DNA from: Pilasporangium apinafurcum
Lineage: Eukaryota > Oomycota > Peronosporomycetes > Pythiales > Pythiaceae
Direction: 5' to 3'
Assembly (NCBI GenBank): GCA_001600495.1
Contig: BCKE01000030.1
Coordinates: forward strand, 143,306-207,305
DNA: 64,000 nucleotides
In this document: positions 20,499 to 31,800 of the stretch, one piece after another
Layout of the letters: each line of letters begins with the position of its first letter
Position numbering within the stretch: the first letter of the stretch is position 1
The notes under the pieces: generated by a model
Databases searched by the model: none
What the model saw: only the letters and a program-made list of their open reading frames with translations
What the model was told of the DNA's origin: nothing
Translations under genes and position numbers: made by a program

Positions 20499-23400
20499 CT
20501 ATAGTCGCAGCGAGTATCCACTGGAAGAGTGATAGTAGCCACCGTCTTCAGTTGCCGTGGTGGTGGTGCTACTCACCGTAGTAGTGGTAGTAATCCTGCT
20601 ATCACTACTGGTACTCCCCATGATCATCGAAAGCACTCCTTCGCTTTCTTTTTCATTCTCAGCGCGTTTACGCATGCGACGGCGCTGGTTCTTCGTAAGT
20701 TTCAGGGTACTCATGGAAGCAGAGCCACCAGGGATAGCTACCGATTTTGGTGGGTGGTTTTGCTGAGCAGCTGGTGTACTGCTGCTGTTGTTGCCGTTCG
20801 GTTGGATGTTCTCATCGCTGAGAGTATTGCCATTGTCATTAACGTCGCTGGATTTGCTCTTTTTCTCCTCCAGTTCATCGGCTTCATAGTTCTGACGCCC
20901 ACCTCCACGCCGCTGTTGATGCTGCTCTTCCTGCTCTACGAGTTCCTGCACTTTATCTTCCATCACGCTTTTCACCTGCGCAACCTCTTCCTTCGGTCCT
21001 TTCAACGTGATCACATTCTCTCCCCTGCTGATATCAATCTTGACGGTCGGGAATTCTTTCTGTAGCGCTTTGATATTGGCGCCGCTTTTCCCGATCAATG
21101 CACCGATCACTGCGCCTGTGGCGTTCGCTGAGAGTGTCGAGGGCAGCACAATCTTCTCAATCACACATGTTTCCAGTGTGTGTTCAATCTTCTCGACGAT
21201 GCGTTCGCGTTCATCATGGTCACTGCCGTAGATCATGACCTGCAGCGCGCCACTGCCTTGTTTATCTTGGTCGTCTAGCACATGGAATTGTAAACCAGAC
21301 GCTTCTTTGCGGATTGAAAGCACGAGATCTAGTTTCTCTTTGCTCACATCGATAGTAGACGTGAGATTCTGGTGGTGATTGAGTAATTCTTTCACGCTCT
21401 TCACAGCTAGCTGCACAGTCGCGTCATCTCTCGCGCTGATTGTAAGTGTACGATTGTTTTCAGTCTTTTGGTCCGCAGCGGTTGGCAAATCCAGCGTCAG
21501 CTTGGCATTGTTGCAGTCCGCACTCAGTTTCTTGATTGTTTCGCCGTTTTTGCCCACAAGAATCGGCACTAGCCACGACGGAATCGGCAGTTCCACGTGC
21601 TGCTTCTTCCATACTTTCAACTCCTTCTCGAGTGTCTGTGCAATCTCTTTTGTTGTGGCTTTGGAATCTGTAAACACCTTCAAACTGGTTGGGCTCGGTA
21701 GCGAGAAGAACACGGGGAACTCGGCCGAGAGACTTGGTAACAATTCATACAATCGAGAGATCGCCGACCGTGGCAGATTTTCGAGCACGCAGAAGCAGTC
21801 ACCAAAGTAAAATTGCAGCACTTTCTCTACACTCGCTTTGGCCTCGTAGACTTTGGCGGCGTTGGTGCCTTCAATTCGAATCACCCCGTCCTCTTTTGCA
21901 TGAGCGTTATAGCCAGTGGCAGAAGAATTGCGTTTAATTCGAATCTCACACCCGGTTTGCTTGCAGATACGGAGTGCATTTTCGTTCAATTTGCCTTCGC
22001 TTTCACCGCCTTTCACCAGCAACACATTTGCAAACGCAAATGTTGGCAATGGGATCGTTTCTACGAAATGACTGTCCGATGCAACGAGCATCTCTAGAAA
22101 CTTCTTCAACGTGCCGATGCCCATCGCAGGACCGCGAATCTTGGCGGCTTTTCCGTCCTCTTGAATCGTAACTTTCATGTTTTCACCGCCTTCAGCCTCT
22201 AGTTCCTGCAGTCGTGTGGCAATTGCTTCGTTTTTCTGCAGAATCGTATGGAAATTCACCGAAGGAGCAGCTCCCTGATTGATTTTCACGCTTTCTAGCA
22301 CTACCGTCTCACGTAACGTATGCAGAACATGGTCAACGCATTTTTTGAGTGCTTCTTGTGAATTGGCTTTGATTCGCACTTGCCCACGCGTCGGAAAAGC
22401 ATCAAGATTCGCGTCTGGATGTTCAAGGCGCAGCGCTTTGATACGATCCCCTTTTTTGCCAATCAAGCAACCAGTCGCAAACGCATCCAACTGTAGAATC
22501 TGTCGATTCTTGGTCTGTAGAAGTTCATCAATCGCCTTTTGGACATTCGTGAGTTGCTCTTCCGTACCAATCATCTCCAACTCCGATGGCAAGTTCTCCT
22601 CTTTCAACACCTTGAGTTTGGCACCGCTCTTTGATTCCAGTTCTAAAATCGTTTCCCCCTTTTTCCCGATGATCGTCGGGATTTCATCATCATCCAATGG
22701 CAAATATCGGACATGATGGCATTCATCCAACTCTTCCAACTGCCGTTTGGCCTCGGAAATTGCCTCAAGCGTGCCTGTAAGTGTGATTTTGACCTGCTCA
22801 CCTTCGTTGATGCGTGCAGATGTGCCAGTCGCTGGTGGTGGCGGCAGATTCACTTTGCAATCGCTTGTAGATTCGATTTCTGTGAGTTTTGCGCGTTTGT
22901 TGTTGAGCAAAATCGTCACCAAATGTTGTGACGTGAGGAAAACTGACCGCTGGTTTTGGTCCACAAGCTCGAGTATCGTGGTCTTGGCTGCCTCAATCGC
23001 GCCTTCGTTATCGCCAAACACACAGACGTAATTGCCTTGAATGTCGATGCGCACGTTTCCGTCGCCGCCTTCTTCTTCTAACTGCTTAATCTTGCTGCCC
23101 TTCTTGCCGATGATCAAACTAAGCAAGTGCGAGTCTGGTACTTCATACACCCAATGGCGGCTCTCAAATTCACGTAGCCGCTCACGAAGCGCGTCTTCCA
23201 TGGCTTTCAGTTGCGCTTTGTTACCAATGACGTGGATTTTCTTTTCTTTTTTAAACACTTTGATACGCGCGTCAGCGGCATCTGTGCGTAGAATCTTGAG
23301 CTGACTCGCCTTGTTGGCCATGAGAAACTCTGCAAAGAACTCAAATTTGTAGGCAGCATAATCTGGCGAGTCGAAGATGTGCGTATCATTGACCGTGAAT

Positions 23401-24523
23401 TCTTTCTCACGCTGCGATTGCGTATCAATCAGCTCCACAATAAACTTTTTGGCCATTGCGACGCTCTCCCGTGTGCCGCATAACCGCACCGAGTTCGACA
23501 CGCGGTCAATATCGACCAACGCGCCTGTATCTTCCATCAACTGATTGATCGTCTCGCCTTTCTTTCCAATGAGCTTCGGCACGATCTCGGAGGAGAGTGA
23601 GATATCCACTTTGCTCTCTGAGAGTTCCTTGATGGCTTTGTCGAGTAGTTTTGCCTTAGCAGGCGACGCCATGACAGTCAAAATTCCCTCAACCTTGTTG
23701 ATGTCAATTTTCAGCTGCAGTTTCTGTTCCAGTTCCTGCAAATTCTTGGATTTCTGGAACATGAGCACCTTGACCGTGTCTGGGTGAAGACCGATGCTAT
23801 GGTTGGTCGCCAACGTGATGTTTTCAATCGATTCTTTTGCTTTTCGAGCGTTTGTCGGCGCACTGATAATCCGCACGATGTTTTGCTTGTTGTCGATATC
23901 CACCAACACGTCACACTCTTCTTCTAGCTGACGGATATTCGCAAACTGTTTCCCAATGACGCTGCCCATCTTGTCCTTTGGCACATTCACGTCCAACGTC
24001 ACAAAGTCGGTCGCTGCCACACCCAACTTGATCGCGAGCTTTAATTTTTTGATACCAGCATTGAGCTGTTGCACCTGGAGATCATAGTCTTTGTTCTGCT
24101 GAAACCGTTCGTTGCGTTCCTTGCGTGTGGCTTCGACCCACTCTTGGAACGTTTCGACCTCTTGCAATTGTACCAGTTTCTCCTTTAGCTGCTGCACTTC
24201 GCGCAAGATGCGATTTTCTTCGTTCAATGACATGGATGTCGTATTCTGTCGTCGTTCACGATCTCTGATCTCCTCCTGGAGCTTCTCGGCCGACAGGTTC
24301 GGTCGCTTCGGCGGGTTCTTGAACGCAACGCGGAGTTTTTCGTCCAGTCCTTTACCGATCGTCTGCATTAATACAGTGGGTTTATCGGGTAAATGTGTGT
24401 TTATACAATGCTATGACATAGCGAGTAGCATCAACGCACCGCATTGGCTTCTTTGGCCTTGACGACGCTCTCGAGTCGTGTTTGCATCTGCTGCAGCAGT
24501 TCAGAATCGCTCGGTGCCGCCAT
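20499..24523 (-). CDS. Vigilin-like multi-KH-domain RNA-binding protein
   Basis: Exon 1 (24440-24523) and one long exon (20499-24362) join in phase 0 to 1315 residues. It is a chain of KH domains typical of vigilin/Scp160, which bind RNA and associate with ribosomes and the ER. At least seven units keep a GxxG loop: SVIGKQFANI, KLIGKKGETINQL, LIIGKKGSKIKQL, TIIGKKGETILEL, CLIGKKGDRIKAL, ILVGKNGETIKKL and ALIGKSGANIKAL. Other units are degenerate without GxxG. The N terminus (first 150 residues) is a charged coiled coil. The last 150 residues are low-complexity and basic (KNQRRRMRKRAENEKE), then a Thr/Ser-rich tail. It lies between two APT paralogs. Confidence 0.92.
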
Positions 24524-24783
24524 TTTTTAGACAGACAGAGAGGGATGAGGGGAGACACTTAGTAGTGGTAATGAGAGTGTTGTTGTGGCTGTAGAAAGAT
24601 GTGCGCAAAGGAGGGGGGAGAGAGACACTTCCTTCCTCCCTTCCTTGCGATCTTGTTGATGTTGCCAATCAATCTAGAAATAAAATGAAATCCATCAACG
24701 TACTTAAGTGAAGAGATCTTTTAGGTATCCCATTAAGTTCGTTTTTATGCCAAATTGAGGTAAGTACAGGTTACATCTGAGGG

Positions 24784-25932
24784 TTATAGTGATGGTAAAG
24801 TACGATGTAGCCATGTTTTGATATCCTGAAGCTCTTCCTGGCAGAGACTGTGGCCCAAACCTTCATAGACGTGGAAGTCGACATTGTGGACGCCTGAGGC
24901 TTCCAGCTTTTCCTTGGATTGCTGTGCGTAAGAGAAGCGAACAACAGGGTCAGCGGAGCCATGACACATTAACACCGGAACGTTTATGGTCTCAGGAGCC
25001 AAAGCGAATGACTATCAGCCACACAAAAGATGAGACATGAGACAATAGCTCAATGGTTCTAGTGTAATTATCTGGTACCTCTATGCGTGGGATGCGAGAG
25101 GAGAGCACCAAGATACCAGCAAGCGCTTTCTTGATTTGGTATCCAGTGAATAGTGATACTGCTCCTCCCTATAGATGAAGCAATGAGTAGTAAGAATGAT
25201 GCAATGCAGAGAAAACACCATAACCGTTGATACCTGACTGAAGCCACCGAGAACAATGCGCGAATACGGAATACCCGTCTTGACCTATGAATAAGCCCGT
25301 AAAGATTTAAGGATCAGCAAACGCCCTAGTCGGTTAGGAGTTTAACTCTTTATCTCCGGTTTTTGTTCACCTCATTATCAATGATCGATAAAATTCGGTC
25401 ACGAGAGTCTTCAATGCCTTCTGCTCCCGCGTCAGAAGCTCCAAATTGTTTGATGTCAAACTAAATAACGCAAAACCGCCAATCATCATCTTCGTTGTTT
25501 TTATCTAAACACCAAATTGAACCAAGGAAGCGCCATGCAGTCTACACAACGCACCCATGAGGGCATTTTTCTTCCCATATTTACAGTCACAGGCTTGTTC
25601 GAGGCTGGTACAGCATAACAAAGCAGTTTTGTCACAAAAAAAATGTCTTCCATTTTGATCAGCAAAATTCAAACGCACCTGTGGGAAGAATGAATTTGAC
25701 GTGTGAAAAATCCTTTGACAACTCTGTCATTGTATCCGACCATCCACGCGCTGTGTCGCCCAGGCCATGGAGAAACACCACCTACACATATGCATTATGG
25801 GGCATATTACTTTTAAAGCTGTATGCTTGCAAGTGGCTGTATATCTAACAAGTATCGGCTCACTGTAGCAGAGGGTGCAGTAGGTGTAATGACGACCGTG
25901 CCTTCGCTATCAATCGTCACTTTGGCACTCAT
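24784..25932 (-). CDS. Acyl-protein thioesterase / carboxylesterase, copy 2
   Basis: Seven minus-strand exons (25864-25932, 25679-25781, 25555-25604, 25371-25460, 25234-25284, 25079-25168, 24784-25011) join in phase to 226 residues. Exon lengths match copy 1 exactly except exon 1 and exon 4, each one codon shorter. Catalytic parts: VVFLHGLGDTARGWSD, GFSQGGAVSLFTG with the intron again just after GFSQ, CHGSADPVV and GLGHSLC. It probably performs the same deacylation as copy 1. The protein differs at many positions, so the duplication is old relative to the AMT copies. Confidence 0.9.
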
Positions 25933-26457
25933 TCTAGGCGGATTTTAATTCAAAGTCTTTGCAGTGCACAGCTGGTTGTGGTCGACAGATAAAAGTTGAG
26001 ATATGAGGCCAAGCAGATCATGACGCTGTAGATCTCATGTTGCCTGTTTACGCAAACACTCGCATTTTTCATGTGGTGACGTGGCCGATCGCGTGAACAT
26101 CCGCAATCATGTACTTCTGTTACACTTCGTCATGTGGAGGATCCTGCCGTTCCAGTCAGACGACACATCGATCGTAGTTTACTGTTATTGCTCTTTTCTA
26201 ATGGTTGACATTGTGCATGCACCCCTAATCGGAGCATTAGGATTGGTTATATATATATATATATATATGCCCAATGGTTTAATTGTCATCGCTATCTACA
26301 AGCAAATTCATCCATTAGACAACTTCTCATCGCTTTAGACCACGCAATTGCATGCTAAAGAGCACCTAGACAACTCGTGTCGACGCCGACATTGGTGTAT
26401 TGTGTGTATATTTGTTTTCCATGGCATTCGCGCCATCATCCCGATATTCTAGTTGTA
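25933..26457. other. Intergenic region with TA microsatellite
   Basis: About 525 bases between the start of the second APT and the 3' end of the LRR membrane protein gene. A TA repeat of about 20 bases lies at 26248-26268. No gene was supported. Confidence 0.6.
26248..26268. repeat. TA dinucleotide microsatellite
   Basis: About ten TA units in a row. Confidence 0.9.
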
Positions 26458-28647
26458 TCAGACATCCAAATCGTATCGAGACTCGTAGACGAGTGGGTAG
26501 TACGTGTAGTCATCACCTGTGTTGACTATACACGACACACTCTTATAAACGTCTTTTAACTCGCCCAGCACATCCGTTGCGTCTGCTTCACCGGTTTCGA
26601 CTTTTTCAATAAGTTCACACACCTCTGTACCTCCTGCGGTTATCGCAGCGTGGTCAAGAAACTTCGTTGGCATCCACGAAGGGATACCCGCGAGTGTTAG
26701 CTCCGTGTTGGCAAGCCGAACGCGCTTAAGCTTTGGGTTTAAAGTTTCTACGTCCGCCGGTAGTGCTTGGATCGGATTTCCATTGAGCCACAACGTTCTG
26801 CCTCGTGGCTGTACAAACAGTTCCACTGGTACTTCAGAGATCTGATTGTTGCTTAGAGAGAGATAGGACACTTGCATCTTTGGGATAGTAGCTGGAACTT
26901 CTTTGAACTGCGCGTATTCGAGCACAAACACCATGCCTTTAGGCCATTTTGTATGGAGATCTTCGGGTAGTGTTGTAAGATTGGTGACTGAAAACTCCAC
27001 ATCAGTGAGTCGTCGTGGGTAGTCGTCTGTAAGTAGACCGTTCGGAATGCCTGTGAGGTTAACGCGGATGATAAACATGAACGTAATATGGGGTTGATTC
27101 GTGTTGGTCAGTGCGGCATCAGCATCCCACCGCACAAGTGTCGAGTTGTAAATCTTGAAGCCAAAGAGCTGTGTCAAGTGCTGAATATTGGGAGGCATTT
27201 CCAGGTGTGGACAGTGGAGAAACACGATATGCTCTAAATACGGTTCGTTGATGGTGGAAATCAGCGCCTGCATCTCTTGCTTTGCACCTGTGAGGTTATG
27301 CCGGTAGCAATCCACTTCGAGTAGAGAGCAAGATGGCTTGGATTGCAGCCACGGCCGCACCTGGAGATTGCATTGCTCGATGATCACGCGATAGTCGGCA
27401 TGAAGCTGCACGCCTAGCACGAAGACCCCCCACAGCACAAACCCACGATGTACCCATTCTACAACCCGTTCTCTCGTAATGCGACGCAAGGCAACACCTT
27501 TATTCTTGACGGCGACGACGCCATTCAATTTGCTTGGCGATGGACCTGCTAGATTGGGAGAGTCAACCGGAGAGAGCGTGGGGACGAGCGGTTGGAGTGC
27601 GAGGATACTAACTGTGCTTCGTCCTTCCTCACGAAGCAGTGATTTGATGATTATCATCGTACTGAGCAACGCCACAGTAATGACAAATTTACTCGCCATG
27701 TCCAAATATGACGTGGTCATGATGATCTGCATCTCGTTCATCATGTTGATGAGCCACGTGTCGTTGTACCACACATTTCCACCAAAACTGCCACGAGATG
27801 GATCATATTGACCCAAATACGGTCGAATGAGTGCGATTGGGATGCCCATGATCGATACCAAATCCATCAGCAAATTCACGAGAAACACCAGCAGCCGCTC
27901 AAGTGGCGCATTCTTTTGAGCAAAGCATTTCTGGATGAGCGATGTGCACCAGCAATTTGCGATCAATAGCCCCACGTAGCTACGATTGAGCCAAACACGC
28001 GGTAGCCAGCAGCTCATACGGTACGCTTGGATGGACTGCAATATAACTTCGACACCTTCTTGACAGAGAAACCACAAATGAAAGTTCTCGCTTTCAATGC
28101 CCAAAATACCTCGTCGACCAAAGATTTGCATGCGCCATATACGTAGTTGTCGTAGTAGGCGCTTGAAACTATGTGGTGGGTTTTTAAGTTTCCTGCTCAA
28201 TGTAGCCGAACTGTGTGTAAAAGAGTAGGGTCGTTCAAAGACCAGACGTCGATACCAGAGCGAGTTTAGTATCATTTGCAGCGTACAAAAGCCATGTGGA
28301 ATGGCAATGACGATGTAGATATCCGAGATCCACTCGAAATCGGTCACCTTCCATTTCGAGGCGTAGCGAACAAGATTGGAACCAACGCTTCGCGTCATGA
28401 TGTATCGGTAGAGATACGCCACAATCGCGAAGTAAGCTGCGCAAAACACATGTAATGCCAACATACAGCACCAAAACAAAGCGAAGCACCGACGCGAACA
28501 CGTCACATAGAATTCGGACGGTGGGATCAACACAGCAGCATCTGAAGTTTGTTCACTGGATTGCACTGAGGATGGCGATCGTTGTTCACGGCCTATAGCG
28601 TTGATTGTCGTGACTTGTGGACCCACGCGGTTCGTTGTTGTCATCAT
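26458..28647 (-). CDS. Multi-span membrane protein with C-terminal leucine-rich repeats
   Basis: A single exon of 729 residues. Hydrophobic spans lie near residues 50-82 (CFALFWCCMLALHVFCAAYF), 112-135, 255-285 (VFLVNLLMDLVSIMGIPIAL), 320-345 and 408-430. After the last span comes a domain with N-glycosylation-type NLT sites, then leucine-rich repeats (YLSLSNNQISEVPVELF, LWLNGNPIQALPADV, RVRLANTELTLAGIP), probably outside the cell or in a lumen. The final 60 residues are acidic with cysteines. Proteins with several spans plus a late LRR block are a recurring oomycete type. The ligand is unknown; a receptor or adhesion role is inference. Confidence 0.8.
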   Translation of the reverse strand: MMTTTNRVGPQVTTINAIGREQRSPSSVQSSEQTSDAAVLIPPSEFYVTCSRRCFALFWCCMLALHVFCAAYFAIVAYLYRYIMTRSVGSNLVRYASKWKVTDFEWISDIYIVIAIPHGFCTLQMILNSLWYRRLVFERPYSFTHSSATLSRKLKNPPHSFKRLLRQLRIWRMQIFGRRGILGIESENFHLWFLCQEGVEVILQSIQAYRMSCWLPRVWLNRSYVGLLIANCWCTSLIQKCFAQKNAPLERLLVFLVNLLMDLVSIMGIPIALIRPYLGQYDPSRGSFGGNVWYNDTWLINMMNEMQIIMTTSYLDMASKFVITVALLSTMIIIKSLLREEGRSTVSILALQPLVPTLSPVDSPNLAGPSPSKLNGVVAVKNKGVALRRITRERVVEWVHRGFVLWGVFVLGVQLHADYRVIIEQCNLQVRPWLQSKPSCSLLEVDCYRHNLTGAKQEMQALISTINEPYLEHIVFLHCPHLEMPPNIQHLTQLFGFKIYNSTLVRWDADAALTNTNQPHITFMFIIRVNLTGIPNGLLTDDYPRRLTDVEFSVTNLTTLPEDLHTKWPKGMVFVLEYAQFKEVPATIPKMQVSYLSLSNNQISEVPVELFVQPRGRTLWLNGNPIQALPADVETLNPKLKRVRLANTELTLAGIPSWMPTKFLDHAAITAGGTEVCELIEKVETGEADATDVLGELKDVYKSVSCIVNTGDDYTYYPLVYESRYDLDV

Positions 28648-28869
28648 TGAGACACGTGCAAATGTTAACTGCGCTGGATGAGAATAAACTTGCGGGAAAA
28701 CAGTCTGTTGTCTACCCTGCTATATATAGGAGAGAAGCCATGCGGTTGTCACTGTCTTATTTTACCACACGTTCCATGATACGAACAAATGAATTGATCG
28801 TGCGAAAGCGCATCAGGTCAGATTTTCTCCACCCAACGGGATTGATATGTACCTTCGATTTCTGGAAGT

Positions 28870-31800
28870 TCACTTGGTTGTACTCACTTCCGCGGCGTCC
28901 GTATGATTCGCTTTTTTTGTCCACGCAGATTGTATACTTGGCGATAATCTTTCCCATTCTTCCACCTGCCCCTTGTGTTGCCCATCTCTTTGGAATGCAA
29001 CACGTTGTTGTTGCCGTCTCAAGCGCTGCTTGCTGTTTTGCTGAGGATCTAATTTCGTTCGCATATTCATTTCATGCATCTCCATGGCGGTCAAATGGCG
29101 TAGTTCCTGCGCTAACTGGAGCTGCTTGCGCTTCTGCATCTGCTGGCGAAGTTGCAATTGCTGGATATACCGCGCGTGGGAGACTTGGGGAGTTGGTGGT
29201 TCTGATAGTCCTGATCGCTGTTGTAGAAACGGTTGCTTTTCTGTCAAAATTGCAATGTGCTTTTCTAGCTCCCCTATGCGGTGCTTGCCCGCATCTTCTG
29301 TACGCTGCATCGCCATGACTTGCTGCGCCAATTGCTTCAACTGCAACTTCTGCTTGAGCACTTTTCTCTCCAGTTTCCGCTCTTTTAATCGCAGTTTATC
29401 GTTTATATCCTCGAGTTGCACTACTTTCGCCGCGGACTTGTCTGTTTGATCAACCTGAATTTCTAGCTGGGTAATCTGTGCACTCTGTTGCTTTGTTAAA
29501 ACTTCATATTCTGCCTTCTCTTTCTCATACTCTTCCAGTCGACGAGTCAGATTGATGATCTCAGCTTCCAGTTGAGTATTAATGTGCTTCAGAGTCGCTT
29601 GGCACTCCATGCGTTCCTCCAGCGTTTGCTTCATTTGTTGCTGATGATGACGGTGCGCCTTCAGTTCTTCGTTTTCAGCCATGGCGCGTTCAAGTTGATG
29701 TTGTATGTAAGCATTGGCATCGCGTTCTTTTATCAAAGAATCACGAACATGTAATTGCCATAATACTGTGCCAGTGACAATAGAAAGCTGCCTCAAATAT
29801 TCCTGCTTATCTAGTGGTAAACATACCGCAGCGGAATCCAAACATACTGAGCAAATACCTAGGAGGCGGCCATTCCCATCTTCATGTGGCGCAAACATGT
29901 GCAATTTTAGGATGTTGGTCATTTTGAGGAGTTCAGTGGTATCTAAGTCGTCGTTATTATCCGTCTTTGGATCACTCTCGTCCAACCGTAGGCTCGTTCG
30001 CTTGTGATTTAACGATACAAGTCGGAATACAACATTGTCACATCTTAGAAATTGCTTCAGATGGGAGGTGAAATAGGTAACAACCGCAGCAGCACTATTT
30101 AATTCATTGATCGCCGTCATAAATCTGATGAGCGTGGATTTCGCTGCAATTTCTTGCTCTAAACGCTGGTTTGTCGTTGCTACAATGGACGTTTTTGCTC
30201 GATCGACTTCCAGCTGCTCGTTGAGATGCACTGTTCGTACCGTTGATATGATTCGTGTGAGTTGCTGCTCCAACCCCTGGGCAAGCTGCGGTAGATATAC
30301 TTGCATGTCTTCATGATCAAAGACTTTGTCCAAGTTCGAATCCGAAAGAAGTAGGTATCCAGCGACAACGTTCTCTACCTGTTGTTGGCTTGTAGAACCA
30401 TCGCATCGAAACAACTTTACTGCCCTATATTGCCCTATGTCAGCATAGTCTTGAGCATGCGGCTCTTCCAAGTGCAATATGCGATCCTGGTGGCTCTGAC
30501 TGTTAGGCTGGTCCAACATTTCTCGTAGCCATAATGGCATCGATGCTGAATCCATAGCACCAAGATTGTCGTCTGTATGGTGAAATAACTCACATCCCAG
30601 GTTCTGCTTGCGGGTGTCACCCTGCCGAGTCCATATTTTCTTAAATTCGTGTTTCACGACAAACCTCAATGCTGCCATGTCTTTCACCGTTTGGATTTTT
30701 AGCAGAAACGGAACAATTCCAGCATATACATTTACTGGCTGAGGTCTTGAAGAGTCAATGCTTTCAGCATCGTCATCATTATTACCGTTGATGCCACGAT
30801 GGCCATCGTTATGAAAGGCCATCAAAGGAGGAGAAACAACTCCGGAACTATTGTGCGTGTGTGCACATGTTTCAGCGTCACCAATTGAAGAAATGTTGGG
30901 CTCGTATGATCGTTTTAGTGTCGCTTTATCACGTGCACGAATTTGTATCTGATCTCGCCCAGAATCTAGACGTAAATTACCAACCCAACTAACTCCAGTA
31001 GGAGGCTGATTACTTACCGCCGCATGTGTTGATTGTGTGGTTTCCTTGTCATGTTGTTTTCTAGAAACTGCCTCGCAGATCCAAGCGACAAATGGAGCAA
31101 TAGCGCGTAAAAGTTCCTGGATAATTTTTTTCTCTTCATTGCCAATAGCTGCACCGCGCACCGTTATTTCCATTACGCCGACGATTTTATCATCACTTCT
31201 CTGGTTATCAACAGCAAGACTGATTGGGACATAGGAAGCAGTAATCACTTCTGTAGAAGGTTTGGATGAGTTCGCGTGCTCGTCTTCTTCATGAGTTTTG
31301 CTATCAGCAGGTTTACGCTGAATGTCGACTATTTCTCCACTAATATATGCATTCCATAGCTCCTGTGTTGCTGTTGCTTGCGAGATTTGAGTCGATGAAA
31401 ACAATTGTATGGTCCTCTTCCCCGATAGAACAGAAAAGAACCACTTATTTCCTCTGTCGGCGCCATACAATTTAATTTGAGTGACAGATTTGGAACGTTC
31501 CAACGCCGTCTGGATACGATTGAAAACTATGGTTGTCATATCATCCCATTTCTGGGCGAGCTTTTTGGAAGACAGAGACTTAAACGTAACATCTTCAACC
31601 CAGAGGAACGTGTTTGCAAGTTCCTGTGTCAACCCATACAGCATTCGCGTGCGCTGATGCAACGCTTGGTGATTTCGCTTAAGCTTTTGATTTGTGAAAG
31701 TGAGTTGTTGCTGTAAGTTGGATTCATCCTGTGTCTTCCGCTCTACTTGTTGGGTCCAAAGTTTTTCTTGCACCAATTCGTGGCAACGTCTTCGAGTCAG

